In this document: positions 41,944 through 56,803 of the stretch, piece after piece
How positions within the stretch are numbered: the stretch's first letter is position 1
Layout of the letters: every line of letters starts with the position of its first letter
Assembly: GCA_019339365.1 (NCBI GenBank)
Contig: CP079859.1
Span: 310,001 to 374,000, forward strand
Direction of reading: 5' to 3'
Origin: Vibrio neptunius
Lineage (GTDB): Bacteria; Pseudomonadota; Gammaproteobacteria; Enterobacterales; Vibrionaceae
Length of the DNA: 64,000 bases
Translations under genes and position numbers: made by a program
Notes under the pieces: generated by a model
Database searches by the model: none
What the model saw: only the letters and a program-made list of their open reading frames with translations
What the model was told of the DNA's origin: nothing

Positions 41944-42041
41944 ATAACACCACTCTTGGTCGGTTTTGCGAGCATTTGTTACTGACACTTCTGGCATTGA
42001 TTCTTATACTTAGCTCAATTCAGACAATCGGAATTACTATA

Positions 42042-43046
42042 ATGATAACCAAGAACATACCACTTACAGATTTGCACCGTCACCTTGACGGAAATATTCG
42101 CACCAAAACAATTTTAGAACTTGGCCAGAAATTTGGTATTGCCCTGCCAGCGTACGATGTGGAGTCACTGACGCCGCATGTTCAAATCGTTGAAGCAGAG
42201 CCGTCTCTTGTCGCGTTCCTGTCTAAATTAGATTGGGGAGTATCTGTTCTTGGTGATCTGGATGCCTGTCGCCGCGTTGCTTACGAAAACGTTGAAGATG
42301 CATTGAATGCACAAATTGATTACGCTGAACTTCGCTTCTCACCTTACTACATGGCGATGAAACACAAACTGCCTGTGGCTGGTGTAGTTGAAGCAGTTGT
42401 CGATGGTGTGGAAGCTGGTATTCGTGATTTTGGTATCAAAGCTAACCTAATTGGTATTATGAGTCGTACATTCGGTACAGACGCATGTCAGCAAGAGTTA
42501 GATGCGATTCTGACCCAACGAGATAAAATCGTTGCTGTTGACTTAGCAGGAGATGAATTGGGTCAGCCGGGCGATCGCTTTGTGAAACATTTCACTCAAG
42601 TCAAAGATGCGGGTCTAAATGTCACTGTTCATGCAGGTGAAGCTGCCGGCGCTGAAAGCATGTGGCAAGCCATTCAAGAGCTAGGAGCCACTCGTATTGG
42701 CCATGGCGTCAAAGCGATTCACGATCCTAAACTGATGGATTACCTCGCAGAAAACCGTATTGGTATTGAGTCTTGTCTAACCTCTAACTTCCAGACCAGT
42801 ACGGTAGAGTCGCTCACCAATCACCCGATCAAACAATTCCTTGATCACGGTGTACTCGCCTGTCTAAACACCGATGACCCAGCAGTGGAAGGTATTGAGC
42901 TGCCATACGAATACGAAGTGGCTGCACCGCAAGCGGGCCTATCACAAGAAGACATTCGTCAGGCACAGAGCAATGGCTTAGAGCTGGCATTCATCTCGGA
43001 TGCAGAGAAGCAAGAACTTAAGAATAAAGTCGCCAACCGCGCTTAA
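42042..43046 (+). CDS. add: Adenosine deaminase
   Basis: Converts adenosine and deoxyadenosine to inosine forms in purine salvage. The start is ATG 42042 ([14 protein letters not shown]), giving 334 residues, the family length; the upstream open frame would add a hydrophobic stretch that does not belong to this enzyme. Zinc ligands and catalytic residues are visible: His12 and His14 (LHRHLDG), HAGE, GHGV and NTDDPAV. It stands alone, ending in a terminator, close to the rRNA operon. Confidence 0.96.
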   Translation: MITKNIPLTDLHRHLDGNIRTKTILELGQKFGIALPAYDVESLTPHVQIVEAEPSLVAFLSKLDWGVSVLGDLDACRRVAYENVEDALNAQIDYAELRFSPYYMAMKHKLPVAGVVEAVVDGVEAGIRDFGIKANLIGIMSRTFGTDACQQELDAILTQRDKIVAVDLAGDELGQPGDRFVKHFTQVKDAGLNVTVHAGEAAGAESMWQAIQELGATRIGHGVKAIHDPKLMDYLAENRIGIESCLTSNFQTSTVESLTNHPIKQFLDHGVLACLNTDDPAVEGIELPYEYEVAAPQAGLSQEDIRQAQSNGLELAFISDAEKQELKNKVANRA

Positions 43047-43066
43047 TCTTTTTACTCGCTTTTTTG

Positions 43067-43090
43067 GCCGACATTATGTGTCGGCTTTTT
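43067..43090 (+). terminator. Terminator of add
   Basis: GCCGACA, loop TTATG, TGTCGGC, followed by TTTTT. Confidence 0.85.
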
Positions 43091-43193
43091 CGTATCTTCA
43101 GCAGCAAGATATAGAGATAATAAGTTCAGTTTTTAGGTTTCCAAAGCTGCTCTTTATCGAAGCTAAGTAGTGTTTTTTTAATACTAGAAATGC

Positions 43194-43223
43194 AAAAAGC
43201 CCGTTGCGCTAGCAACGGGCTTT
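43194..43223 (-). terminator. Terminator at the end of the rRNA-tRNA unit
   Basis: On the minus strand GCCCGTTGC, loop TAGC, GCAACGGGC is followed by TTTTTG. It lies just beyond tRNA-Ser, so it would end either the whole rrn transcript or that tRNA alone. Confidence 0.85.
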
Positions 43224-43231
43224 CTTAATAG

Positions 43232-43322
43232 TGGCGGAGAGATAGGGATTTGAACCCTAGATACGCTATTAACGTATGCCGGTTTTCAAGACCGGTGCTT
43301 TCAACCACTCAGCCATCTCTCC
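43232..43322 (-). tRNA. tRNA-Ser (UGA)
   Basis: A class II tRNA with a long variable arm. The acceptor stem pairs GGAGAGA with TCTCTCC and the CCA is encoded. The anticodon stem CCGGT/ACCGG encloses the loop CTTGAAA, giving anticodon UGA. It lies about 70 bases after 5S rRNA on the same strand and may be part of the rrn transcript. Confidence 0.96.
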
Positions 43323-43390
43323 ACAAATTGTCATCGTCAGATTAATACACTGATGATGTAGTTACACGTATTACGAGTAACGATATTTAA

Positions 43391-43510
43391 AGCCTGGCGA
43401 TGTCCTACTCTCACATGGGGAAGCCCCACACTACCATCGGCGCTATTGCGTTTCACTTCTGAGTTCGGCATGGAATCAGGTGGGTCCACAACGCTATGGT
43501 CGCCAAGCAA
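43391..43510 (-). rRNA. rrf: 5S ribosomal RNA
   Basis: On the minus strand it begins TGCTTGGCGACCATAGCG and ends ATCGCCAGGC, the usual gammaproteobacterial 5S, about 120 bases. Conserved CCGAACTCAGAAGTGAAACG is present. It follows 23S by about 100 bases. Confidence 0.97.
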
Positions 43511-43612
43511 ATTCTTTAATTCGGAAAGCTGTTTTCTCTTATACTAAGAGCGTGTTCTCTACACATTCAATCTGTTCTTGCTTTGAGTCCATCAAAACCC
43601 TTTGGGTGTTGT

Positions 43613-46501
<2,889 letters not shown>

Positions 46502-46858
46502 ATACAACCCCAAAGGGTCTTACAGTCAAACAACCAAAGTTGTCTGCAATTATTTAAACATGATGCAGACTCGATTTTGCCGGACTCAAATATAAACATC
46601 GCAAGGATGTTTCCAAGAACACTTGAATGTGTGTTGGTACCTAATGAACAAATCATTAGGATTTGAGAACTTTTCAATGAATAACAACGCATCTCATAGA
46701 GATGGGGATTGTTGTTATTCGTCAGCTTTCCAAATTGTTAAAGAGCATGTTTCTTCACAAGGAAGTTACATTTTCTAAAGACTTTCAGCGGCAAAAATCC
46801 AACCACGTACGTATTACTGAAGTGGTTTGGAAATCTGAATCCAAAAATACTTAGAGAA
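46502..46858 (-). other. Spacer between tRNA-Val and 23S with boxA and processing hairpin
   Basis: No gene. A second boxA, TGCTCTTTAACA on the minus strand, lies at 46736-46747. Further on, GAATAACAAC pairs with GTTGTTATTC, with an inner CATCTC/GAGATG pair (46677-46722), a likely antitermination or RNase III feature ahead of 23S. The remainder is the usual A+T-rich leader of 23S. Confidence 0.75.
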
Positions 46859-46934
46859 TGGTGGGCGATACCGGGCTCGAACCAGTGACCCCCTGCTTGT
46901 AAGGCAGGTGCTCTCCCAACTGAGCTAATCGCCC
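46859..46934 (-). tRNA. tRNA-Val (UAC)
   Basis: 76 bases with encoded CCA. Acceptor GGGCGAT/ATCGCCC; anticodon stem CCTGC/GCAGG around CTTACAA gives UAC. It is the last tRNA of the 16S-23S spacer. Confidence 0.97.
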
Positions 46935-46964
46935 ACATAAGTTTTGATTCTTCGTGGAGAAGAA

Positions 46965-47040
46965 TGGTGGGTCGTGCAGGATTCGAACCTGCGACCAATT
47001 GATTAAAAGTCAACTGCTCTACCAACTGAGCTAACGACCC
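46965..47040 (-). tRNA. tRNA-Lys (UUU)
   Basis: 76 bases with encoded CCA. Acceptor GGGTCGT/ACGACCC; anticodon loop CTTTTAA gives UUU. Middle tRNA of the 16S-23S spacer. Confidence 0.97.
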
Positions 47041-47042
47041 AA

Positions 47043-47118
47043 TGGTATCCCGTAGGGGAGTCGAACCCCTGTTACCGCCGTGAAAGGGCGGTGTCCTAGG
47101 CCTCTAGACGAACGGGAC
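47043..47118 (-). tRNA. tRNA-Glu (UUC)
   Basis: 76 bases with encoded CCA. It begins GTCCCGTTCGTCTAGAGG; anticodon stem CCGCC/GGCGG around CTTTCAC gives UUC. First tRNA after 16S. The gap to tRNA-Lys is only two bases. Confidence 0.97.
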
Positions 47119-47207
47119 ACTAAGTTGAAGATATTGGGATATCTTCGTTCTCTTAAACTACATAAACCATCAATCTGTGTGGACACTCATCGTGAGTAAT
47201 CATCGTA

Positions 47208-48760
<1,553 letters not shown>

Positions 48761-48948
48761 AAGATTTTGTCGGCTCAATGAATACTGAACATTGCTTTGC
48801 TAAGTAAATAGCATAAGTAATGTTTGAATTGACTGTGCTGAATCCGAAGATTCAATGGTCACTTCGTATCATTGAAACCTAATTTGATACCGAGGTATCT
48901 AATTGGATTATCATCAACGAGTGCCCACACAGATTGATAGGTTTATAT

Positions 48949-48959
48949 TGTTAAAGAGC
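48949..48959 (-). promoter_or_regulatory. boxA antitermination site in the rrn leader
   Basis: GCTCTTTAACA followed by ATATAAA on the minus strand matches boxA of E. coli rrn leaders (TGCTCTTTAACA). Confidence 0.88.
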
Positions 48960-49000
48960 GTTCTTCTTTTGTGATTAACCTCACTTCGGAAGAGGCGGTC

Positions 49001-49028
49001 ATTTTAGCGAGATAAAGTTTAGTGTCAA
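49001..49028 (-). promoter_or_regulatory. rrn promoter P2
   Basis: On the minus strand TTGACA (49023-49028), 16-base spacer, TAAAAT (49001-49006). Nearer to 16S than P1. Confidence 0.82.
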
Positions 49029-49142
49029 CCACTTTTTTCAAACTTATTTTCAAGTGTTTCTACTTGGCTAATCGACCTTGCTAACTGGGCTTTATGGTTT
49101 CGAGACATAAGCTTCGAAGCGTTCCCGTGTCAGCGAGGGGGC

Positions 49143-49170
49143 ATTATAGAGATCAGCGTCACGTTGGCAA
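49143..49170 (-). promoter_or_regulatory. rrn promoter P1
   Basis: On the minus strand TTGCCA (49165-49170), 16-base spacer, TATAAT (49143-49148), followed by the G+C-rich discriminator GCCCCCTCGC. That discriminator is typical of rRNA promoters under ppGpp control. Confidence 0.85.
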
Positions 49171-49290
49171 CCCCTTTTTGCAGTTTTTTTTGATTTTTTT
49201 GCCGTTTGAGTATTTTCTATTCAAAGATAGCTATTTTCCTTACTCTTCTACCTCTGTTTATCCAGAATTCCTCTATTATAAGGAGAAAAA

Positions 49291-49842
49291 ATGAGCGCCT
49301 TGCGTAGTTATAAAGATACACGTCCCGTCATTGGTGAACGTGTCTATATTGATCAAAGCTCAGTGTTGGTGGGCGATATTAGAATTGGCGATGATTCGAG
49401 CATCTGGCCTCTCGTTGCAGCTCGCGGTGATGTCAACCATATTCACATTGGCAAGAGAACCAATGTCCAAGATGGCAGCGTATTGCATGTTACGCACAAA
49501 AATCAGCAAAACCCTAATGGTTACCCGCTTATCATTGGCGACGATGTCACTGTCGGCCATAAAGTGATGCTACATGGATGCATTATCAAAGACAGGGTTC
49601 TAGTAGGTATGGGCGCGATTGTATTGGATGGGGCAGTAATAGAAGAAGACGTAATGATTGGTGCAGGCAGTTTGGTCCCACCAGGGAAGACTCTCGAAAG
49701 CGGCTACTTATATGTAGGCAGCCCAGTCAAACAGGCACGTCCTCTTAACGATAAAGAACGCGCCTTCCTACAAAAGTCAGCAGACAATTATGTGCAGAAC
49801 AAAGAAGATTACCTGCATCATGTCGATGTGATTAGCAAATAA
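49291..49842 (+). CDS. yrdA: Gamma-carbonic anhydrase family protein (YrdA)
   Basis: A left-handed beta-helix protein of 183 residues with hexapeptide repeats (for example IGDDSSIWPLVAARGDVNHIHIG, IIGDDVTVGHKVMLHGCII and VLVGMGAIVLDGAVIEEDVMIG). The metal-binding histidines of the gamma class appear in VLHVTHK and VTVGHKVMLHGC. Relatives often bind zinc without proven carbonic anhydrase activity, so the reaction is uncertain. It follows AAGGAGAA before ATG 49291. The yrdA, DUF1488 (yrdB), aroE, hemF/yrdC and yrdD genes are also neighbours in E. coli. Confidence 0.9.
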   Translation: MSALRSYKDTRPVIGERVYIDQSSVLVGDIRIGDDSSIWPLVAARGDVNHIHIGKRTNVQDGSVLHVTHKNQQNPNGYPLIIGDDVTVGHKVMLHGCIIKDRVLVGMGAIVLDGAVIEEDVMIGAGSLVPPGKTLESGYLYVGSPVKQARPLNDKERAFLQKSADNYVQNKEDYLHHVDVISK

Positions 49843-50098
49843 CTTCGACCTGCCCTGACTGATTGAAGGTTTCGTCTTCAATCAGTTCTTCGGCTAACTC
49901 CTCCAGATCAAATCGGTGCTGATTAAAGCAAACGAGAGCTTGCTCAGCACCTTGAAGCTTTTGCCCAGCCAATACTTCCAGCTGATTCAAGGTAACCACG
50001 CACTCTATCAATGCACCTGACTGCTGCGCAGGAAACACGATTGCTTGTAGGTGGTCATCCCAATGCTGCATATCGGGAAACAGAATCGACTGATTCAT
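49832..50098 (-). CDS. DUF1488 family protein (YrdB-like)
   Basis: An 88-residue protein of unknown function, matching E. coli YrdB in opening ([15 protein letters not shown] against MNQAIQFPDREEWDE), length and position beside aroE. The C-terminal acidic segment RFDLEELAEELIEDE is family-typical. Its start shares one base with the aroE stop (TAATG), so translation is coupled. Its last 11 bases overlap the end of yrdA on the other strand. Confidence 0.87.
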   Translation of the reverse strand: MNQSILFPDMQHWDDHLQAIVFPAQQSGALIECVVTLNQLEVLAGQKLQGAEQALVCFNQHRFDLEELAEELIEDETFNQSGQVEVIC

Positions 50099-50931
50099 TA
50101 CATACCCTCTAAATTCTTTCTTAATTCACGTTGAATTTGTTTTGTTCCAGGTCGGATACCACGCCATAACATAAAGCTTTCCGCAGCCTGCCCCACCAAC
50201 ATGCCCAAGCCGTCGTATACCATCGCCGCGTTATGCTCAATTGCCCACTGATTGAATGTCGTGTGACCAGAGCCATACATCATGTCATAAACCGTCGTTC
50301 TCGATGAGAAGATTGCCGATGAAATCGCGGGCAGCTCACCACTGAGACTGGAGGACGTCGAGTTGATGATAATGTCGTAGCTCTGTTCGATGTGTGCCAT
50401 CTCAACCGCTTTGATCGAACCAAAACTTGCAAACATATCTTGCAACGTCTGCGCTTTAGATAAGGTCCGGTTGGTAATCACAATTTCAGCAGGGCTTTGG
50501 TCAAGCAGAGGCTTGATTACACCACGAGCCGCCCCTCCTGCACCGATCAAGAGAATTCTTGCACCTTCAATCACGACCTGATTCTGCAGTAGGTCCTGTA
50601 CCAACCCTTCACCATCAGTGTTATCGCCCAAGATCTCACCATCATCGAGCTTTTTCAGCGTATTGACGGCACCTGCCAACTGAGCCCGCTCTGTTAAGCG
50701 TGTAGCCAGTCGGCAAGCATCTTCCTTAAATGGCACAGTGACATTGCACCCTTTTCCGTTTTGAGCAAAAAAAGCTTCAGCCGCCGCAATAAATCCATCC
50801 ACTGGAGCCAACTCAGCAGAATACGTCAATGACTGATTGGTTTGACGAGCAAACAGTGTATGAATGAACGGTGACTTACTTTGGCTTATCGGGTTTCCGA
50901 AAACGGCATAACGATCTATCTGCTGGGTCAT
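50098..50931 (-). CDS. aroE: Shikimate dehydrogenase (NADP+)
   Basis: AroE reduces 3-dehydroshikimate to shikimate in aromatic amino acid synthesis. The 277-residue product has the shikimate-binding motif NPISQSKSP, the catalytic Lys motif NVTVPFKED, and the NADP loop GAGGAARGV followed by NRT. It ends [19 protein letters not shown], typical of AroE. A terminator separates it from hemF upstream. It is cotranscribed with the DUF1488 gene. Confidence 0.97.
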   Translation of the reverse strand: MTQQIDRYAVFGNPISQSKSPFIHTLFARQTNQSLTYSAELAPVDGFIAAAEAFFAQNGKGCNVTVPFKEDACRLATRLTERAQLAGAVNTLKKLDDGEILGDNTDGEGLVQDLLQNQVVIEGARILLIGAGGAARGVIKPLLDQSPAEIVITNRTLSKAQTLQDMFASFGSIKAVEMAHIEQSYDIIINSTSSSLSGELPAISSAIFSSRTTVYDMMYGSGHTTFNQWAIEHNAAMVYDGLGMLVGQAAESFMLWRGIRPGTKQIQRELRKNLEGM

Positions 50932-50950
50932 ATCCTTACCTACTCAAAAC

Positions 50951-50978
50951 AAAAAGGGCCATTGCAAACCAATGACCC
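50951..50978 (-). terminator. Terminator of hemF
   Basis: On the minus strand GGGTCATTG, loop GTTTG, CAATGGCCC is a nine-pair stem with one G-U pair, followed by TTTTT. Confidence 0.82.
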
Positions 50979-51006
50979 TATCATTAACCCTATAAGGAAG
51001 AAAGTG

Positions 51007-51945
<939 letters not shown>

Positions 51946-52503
51946 CTAACCCTGTCTTAATACCTTGGATGTTTTTGCGTCGCGAATTTCACTTGGCTTG
52001 TCTCGCCCACCCGTTTTTCCCGCCAGAATTGCAACTAAGCAATCACCGAGTTGCTGTTCAACTTCTGCGGTCGTCATACAAGGGGGTTCACCGGTCAAAT
52101 TTGCGCTGGTAGAGGTTAACGGCTTTCCAAACGCATTACACATCTTTTGTACCAAAGGATGATCCGTCACACGCACCGCAATCGAGTCAAACTGGCCTGA
52201 AACCCAATCCGACACTTTATCGCTACACGGCATGATCCAAGTAACTGGGCCAGGCCAAGTTTGATGCACTTTCTGTAACTGCTCATCCGTCAGCTGAGAC
52301 TCGTCAATGTATGGCAGTAATTGTTCATAACTGGCGGCAATCAGAATCAAACCTTTCTCTACTGGCCTTTGTTTCAGCTCTAATAGTTTCTTAATCGCTT
52401 CAGGGTTATCAGGATCACAACCAACACCGAATACGCCCTCCGTCGGGTACGCAATCACTTCACCGTTTTTCAGAGCTAATAGAGCCTGCTCAAAATTATC
52501 CAC
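51946..52503 (-). CDS. tsaC: Threonylcarbamoyl-AMP synthase (short YrdC form)
   Basis: TsaC makes threonylcarbamoyl-adenylate for the t6A37 modification of tRNAs that read ANN codons. The 185-residue product is the short form, a single YrdC domain without the Sua5 extension. Motifs: [25 protein letters not shown] and SANLTGEPP. In gammaproteobacteria it is normally essential. It is the first gene of the pair with hemF and is divergent from purE. Confidence 0.96.
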   Translation of the reverse strand: MDNFEQALLALKNGEVIAYPTEGVFGVGCDPDNPEAIKKLLELKQRPVEKGLILIAASYEQLLPYIDESQLTDEQLQKVHQTWPGPVTWIMPCSDKVSDWVSGQFDSIAVRVTDHPLVQKMCNAFGKPLTSTSANLTGEPPCMTTAEVEQQLGDCLVAILAGKTGGRDKPSEIRDAKTSKVLRQG

Positions 52504-52611
52504 TGATTCTTTCCTGTCTGATGTACTGTCTAACCACTAAGTTTACAAACAATCATTGATAGTGACTAAAGCTATTTATTTATAAATTGTGTCAATCTAG
52601 ATTGAAACTTT

Positions 52612-52627
52612 ACGCAAACGTTTGCTT
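52612..52627. promoter_or_regulatory. PurR operator of purEK
   Basis: ACGCAAACGTTTGCTT matches the PUR box ACGCAAACGTTTGCGT in 15 of 16 positions. It overlaps the -35 region of the purE promoter, so bound PurR would block RNA polymerase. Confidence 0.93.
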
Positions 52628-52649
52628 GAGATTAAAATCCCCGTATAAT
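52622..52649 (+). promoter_or_regulatory. Sigma-70 promoter of purEK
   Basis: TATAAT at 52644-52649, with a weak -35 TTGCTT at 52622-52627 and a 16-base spacer. The PurR operator covers the -35. Confidence 0.8.
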
Positions 52650-52699
52650 GCGCTCAAATTTATCTGCTCATCAATAGAGTTGCATTAAGGGAGTTTAAG

Positions 52700-53185
52700 A
52701 TGAAAGTCGGTATCATCATGGGTTCTAAATCTGACTGGCCAACCATGAAACTAGCAGCTGAAATGCTGGATCAGTTTGGCGTCGAATATGAAACAAAAGT
52801 GGTGTCAGCTCACCGTACTCCGCAGCTTCTTGCTGATTATGCCAATAGCGCCAAAGCGCGTGGCCTCAAAGTCATCATTGCCGGTGCCGGCGGTGCCGCT
52901 CATTTACCAGGTATGGCAGCTGCTTTCACTAGCTTGCCTGTTCTCGGTGTCCCTGTTCAATCGCGAGCATTAAAAGGGATGGACTCGCTACTATCGATTG
53001 TTCAAATGCCAAAAGGTATCGCGGTAGGCACATTGGCTATTGGTGAAGCAGGCGCGGCAAATGCGGGCATTCTCGCGGCTCAGATCATTGGCACGCACGA
53101 TGACACTGTGATGGAGAAAGTCGAAGCATTTCGCCACCAACAAACTGAAACCGTGTTAGCGAACCCAAACCCAGCAGAGGACTAA
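52700..53185 (+). CDS. purE: N5-carboxyaminoimidazole ribonucleotide mutase
   Basis: PurE moves the carboxyl group of N5-CAIR to give CAIR in purine synthesis, working after PurK. The 161-residue product has [10 protein letters not shown] and the active-site SAHRTP motifs, plus [16 protein letters not shown]. It is the class I bacterial type. It lies four bases before purK under a PurR operator, and a GGAG site precedes ATG 52700. Confidence 0.98.
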   Translation: MKVGIIMGSKSDWPTMKLAAEMLDQFGVEYETKVVSAHRTPQLLADYANSAKARGLKVIIAGAGGAAHLPGMAAAFTSLPVLGVPVQSRALKGMDSLLSIVQMPKGIAVGTLAIGEAGAANAGILAAQIIGTHDDTVMEKVEAFRHQQTETVLANPNPAED

Positions 53186-53189
53186 TCCC

Positions 53190-54323
53190 ATGCAAGTGTT
53201 AGTGCTTGGAGCGGGACAGCTGGCACGCATGATGTCACTGGCTGGCGCTCCTCTGAACATCGATATTATTGCGTATGATGTGGCGAGCGAAAATATCGTC
53301 CATCCGCTAACTCAGTCGCTTCTGGGCAAAGGGTTGAACAATGCTATTGAGCAAGCAGATGTGATTACCGCCGAGTTCGAGCATATCCCACATGATATTC
53401 TTGATGTTTGCCAAGCAAGTGGAAAGCTCTTCCCCTCTGCCGACGCCATCAAAGCTGGCGGTGACCGACGAATCGAAAAAGCATTGCTAGACAGTGCTAA
53501 GGTCCACAACGCCAAATACCATGTGATCCAGACACGCGAAGACTTTGCTCATGCAATAGAGTATGTCGGTATTCCAATGGTGTTAAAGAGTGCCTTGGGT
53601 GGTTATGATGGCAAAGGTCAGTGGCGACTCAAAGACCCAGCTCAGATAGACGCACTATGGGCTGAGATGGAAGCGTGTATTAACGCCACAGAAACACAAG
53701 CCATTGTTGCGGAGGAGTTCGTTCCTTTTCAACGTGAAGTGTCACTTGTCGGTGCACGCGGTAAAAATGGCGAAGTTACAGTATACCCACTTGCAGAAAA
53801 CGTCCACACCAATGGCGTACTGAGCGTCTCGACCGCCATTGCCGATACTGAGCTGCAACAGCAAGCACAAGAAATGTTCACTGCGGTAGCTAACGAGCTC
53901 AACTATGTAGGCGTTCTGGCACTCGAGTTCTTTGATTTGAATGGCACCTTGTTGGTCAACGAAATTGCACCTCGTGTCCATAACTCTGGCCACTGGACAC
54001 AACAAGGTGCAGAAACCTGCCAGTTTGAGAATCACTTACGAGCAGTGTGTCGCATGCCGCTGGGTAGCACCAAGCTGATCCGCGAAACGTCGATGATCAA
54101 TATCCTCGGTGAAGATACCCTGCCAGACAGCGTGCTCGCTATGCCTGGATGTCACGTTCACTGGTATGGGAAAGAAAAGCGCGCAGGACGCAAAATGGGC
54201 CACATTAACGTGTGTGGTGATTACAGTGGTGAACTGCAACGTCAATTATCTGCTCTGGCAGAAGTCTTAGACGCGGATGCTTTCGCGGCGGTTCACGATA
54301 TAGCGCGTCACAGTAAGTACTAA
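53190..54323 (+). CDS. purK: 5-(carboxyamino)imidazole ribonucleotide synthase
   Basis: PurK uses ATP and bicarbonate to make N5-CAIR from AIR, the step before PurE. The 377-residue ATP-grasp enzyme opens [15 protein letters not shown] and carries [15 protein letters not shown] and [14 protein letters not shown]. It follows purE directly and shares its PurR control. A strong terminator follows and also serves the convergent zinc-finger gene. Confidence 0.97.
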   Translation: MQVLVLGAGQLARMMSLAGAPLNIDIIAYDVASENIVHPLTQSLLGKGLNNAIEQADVITAEFEHIPHDILDVCQASGKLFPSADAIKAGGDRRIEKALLDSAKVHNAKYHVIQTREDFAHAIEYVGIPMVLKSALGGYDGKGQWRLKDPAQIDALWAEMEACINATETQAIVAEEFVPFQREVSLVGARGKNGEVTVYPLAENVHTNGVLSVSTAIADTELQQQAQEMFTAVANELNYVGVLALEFFDLNGTLLVNEIAPRVHNSGHWTQQGAETCQFENHLRAVCRMPLGSTKLIRETSMINILGEDTLPDSVLAMPGCHVHWYGKEKRAGRKMGHINVCGDYSGELQRQLSALAEVLDADAFAAVHDIARHSKY

Positions 54324-54340
54324 TCATTGCAATCTTGATA

Positions 54341-54369
54341 AAAAACGGCGCTGAAACAGCGCCGTTTTT
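54341..54369. terminator. Bidirectional terminator between purK and the zinc-finger gene
   Basis: AAAAACGGCGCTG, loop AAA, CAGCGCCGTTTTT, a long perfect stem. Its right end touches the stop codon of the convergent gene at 54368. Confidence 0.9.
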
Positions 54370-54958
54370 ATTGTTGACTCTGGGTGTAATGGCATTTGCG
54401 ATCAGCACACTGATGTTTAACCCCACTAGCGAGCTTCTTCTCGAGCAATAAAGGAAAGCCACATTGTTCGCACTTACCCTTAACTGGCGGCTGATTAACC
54501 GCAAACTTACATTTAGGGTAATTATCACAAGCAAAAAAAACTTTGCCAAAACGGTTCTTTCTCTCGACCAAATGACCTTTGCCACACTCCGGACACACAT
54601 GCTCTACTTGAGCCTCTTGTTCAGTCGGCGTCTCAAGTGACTCAATATGATCACACTGCGGATAATGACTACAACCAATAAACATTCCGTAACGCCCTTG
54701 GCGCAGCACCAATTCATTAGAGCACTCCGGACAGGGTACGCCCAGCTCTTTAATAATATGGCCGTCATTCTGATGTAAAGGTTGGATAAAGTCGCAAGTA
54801 GGATATTGATTACAGCCCAAAAACGGACCGTGCTTGCCGTGGCGAAGTTGTAGTTCGCCTTCTCGCTTCTCTGACTGGCATTTTGGGCACGCTTTGTGTT
54901 CTAAAGCGTGCTCATGGGCCGAAAACAACTGATGATCTATTTTACCGCTCATAGCCAC
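54368..54958 (-). CDS. Protein of four topoisomerase-type C4 zinc fingers (YrdD-like)
   Basis: A 196-residue protein made of four C4 zinc fingers of the kind at the end of topoisomerase I: CPKC...CNQYPTC, CPEC...CSHYPQC, CPEC...CDNYPKC and CEQC...CADRKC. No catalytic topoisomerase domain is present. E. coli YrdD is similar and sits near the same genes. It probably binds single-stranded DNA or RNA, but its role is unknown. It follows smg on the same strand, with about ten bases between. Confidence 0.92.
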   Translation of the reverse strand: MAMSGKIDHQLFSAHEHALEHKACPKCQSEKREGELQLRHGKHGPFLGCNQYPTCDFIQPLHQNDGHIIKELGVPCPECSNELVLRQGRYGMFIGCSHYPQCDHIESLETPTEQEAQVEHVCPECGKGHLVERKNRFGKVFFACDNYPKCKFAVNQPPVKGKCEQCGFPLLLEKKLASGVKHQCADRKCHYTQSQQ

Positions 54959-54967
54959 TCATGGAGT

Positions 54968-55447
54968 TTAGTGAAGAATACCTTGCTCTTTGGTATACAA
55001 CAGCTCTTCCATAAGCGTGTAGGCGTTTTCATTACCTGGCACATTAAACAGCACCATCAGCACAATCCATTTCAGATCATCCAGTTCAAATTCGTCTGTC
55101 TCAAGCCCCATAATACGGTCAATAACCATTTCACGAGTCTCAGTCGTCAGCACATTGACCTGTTCAAGGAAAGTCAGAAAACCTCGCGATTCAAGGTTTA
55201 GGCGCTCACACTCTTTCGCAGTATAGATACGCGTTGAAGTGGATGTGCTACAAATAGAAATCGCGGAGTGCGTTTCGCTTTGCTGCAATGCAGCCAACTC
55301 TTCTAGCCAGACAAGGGCTTTATAAATGTCTTTTTGATGAAAGCCAGCACGAAGTAATTCTTCCTCTAACTCATCTTGATTGACCTGTAACTCTGCATCG
55401 CTATGGATGTAAGTTTCAAACAGATACATTAGGATATCCATCATCAT
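54968..55447 (-). CDS. smg: Smg family protein (DUF494)
   Basis: A 159-residue protein with the Smg signature [29 protein letters not shown] and the C-terminal [23 protein letters not shown]. It is all-helical and acidic with no known activity. The gene lies between dprA and the zinc-finger gene, the normal smg position. Its start is right after the dprA stop; ATG at 55447 or the next two ATGs are possible. Confidence 0.94.
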   Translation of the reverse strand: MMMDILMYLFETYIHSDAELQVNQDELEEELLRAGFHQKDIYKALVWLEELAALQQSETHSAISICSTSTSTRIYTAKECERLNLESRGFLTFLEQVNVLTTETREMVIDRIMGLETDEFELDDLKWIVLMVLFNVPGNENAYTLMEELLYTKEQGILH

Positions 55448-55449
55448 AG

Positions 55450-56564
55450 CTAGCCCCTCCCCTTTCGAATATAGCCACCGGAAACCGCAACAACATGCCC
55501 CAAGAGCTCAAGCTCCAAGATCTGCATCATGACTTCATGAACAGGTATATTGGTCCTGCTTGCAAGAATATCAACTGGTGTAGCCTTACTTCCTACGTTA
55601 GCTAACAGCTGAGGAAATGGCAATTCTTCTTTGCAATCAATTTGTTCAAATAGTTCATTTTGAACAGAAGGCTTATTTAAATCAGACCAGCGAATAAGGC
55701 TCTCTATTTCATCGACAATATCAGAAACCTGTTGAACCAAGCATGCTCCTTGTTTTATCAATAGGTTACAGCCTCTGGCATGAGGATGGTGAATCGACCC
55801 CGGAACGGCAAACACTTCACGGCCTTGTTCTATCGCATAACGAGCGGTAATTAAAGAGCCACTTTTCTTTGCTGCCTCTATCACTAAAACACCCACTGAC
55901 AAACCACTAATGATTCGATTTCGGCGTGGGAAGTTATCGGCTTTGGGCTTCATATTAGGATGGAGCTCCGACACTAGTGCACCTTGCTGAATGATTCGTT
56001 GAGCTAACGCCTGATGACGTGCCGGATACACAGAATTTAAGCCACAACCGAGCACGGCGACAGTTTGCCCATTACCATTGAGAGCCCCATCATGGGCATA
56101 ACCATCAATACCCAACGCTAAACCGCTGGTCACAACCATGTCTTGATTCACCAACTGTGTTGCAAAGCGGCGAGCGGTGTTAAGCCCATCAATACTGGCA
56201 TTGCGACTGCCCACGATAGCTATTTGTGGCAGACACAGGCTTTCAAGCTGACCTTCAACAAACAACGTTGCTGGCGCAGCATCAGCTTGTTTCAACAGTG
56301 CCGGATACCGATGGTCACTTGAAGGTAGAATGGTTCTGACATTTGAGGCTTCTTGCCACTCGAAACACACCTCAACATCCCCGCAGCCCGGTGCTGGAGA
56401 TATGTCAGTTGGGAGTCAGAAAAGCCTAAACGGCGCAATGTCTCAGATGAAGACTCAATGATGTTGATTGGAGAATCCACCTCTACCAAACGCTGAAACG
56501 CTTTTGGCCCGATCCGAGGCGTAAAGTACAAGCTCAGCCAAGCCGTTAGTTCTTCTTCTGTCAT
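55450..56564 (-). pseudogene. dprA: DNA-processing protein DprA, frameshifted as sequenced
   Basis: DprA loads RecA on incoming single strands during natural transformation. The N-terminal helical part starts at ATG 56562-56564 (MTEEELTAWLSLYFTPRIG). The frame changes at the C run 56379-56382 (four C); five would join QHRAAGDVEVCFEWQEA and give 371 residues, the usual Vibrio length. The Rossmann core follows (IAIVGSRNASIDGLNTARR, TSGLALGIDGYAHDGALNG, VAVLGCGLN), then the winged-helix end. As read, the core could only start at weak codons. Error in the run is likely. It lies upstream of smg and is divergent from def. Confidence 0.92.
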
Positions 56565-56803
56565 AGGAAAATATCATCAGACCTAGTCACTTATTACACG
56601 ACACCAAATGGCCAAAGCGAGCCAACCTAGACTTCGCATTTAAAGCCACTTTTGGCCGCTCATCGTTCGCCAAATTTAACGTTGTGATTAACTCGGGAAA
56701 ATACGCAAAAACACAATGAGGCTGTCATTTAGGTGGCAAAATGTCTAGAATTGAGCCAACAAGGTTTATCCTGATTCGGCTCAGTTCAACATTTCGAGTG
56801 TAT

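Larger units (their letters stand above)
48761..49290 (-). promoter_or_regulatory. rRNA operon leader and promoter region
   Basis: No gene in 530 bases. Going away from 16S on the minus strand: leader sequence, the antitermination boxA GCTCTTTAACA (48949-48959), promoter P2 and promoter P1 (listed separately). The stretch next to P1 is A+T-rich (runs of A and T at 49170-49260), which may be an UP element or Fis region. The yrdA promoter must also lie in the right end, since it starts at 49291. Confidence 0.8.

Noticed and set aside
41976..42041. Hydrophobic N-terminal extension of adenosine deaminase that looks like a signal peptide
   Set aside because: The enzyme is cytoplasmic; ATG 42042 gives the family length and start, and the extension is upstream untranslated DNA.
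56741..56803. 21-residue upstream extension of peptide deformylase
   Set aside because: Family members start at [14 protein letters not shown]; the extra residues match nothing and lack a ribosome site.
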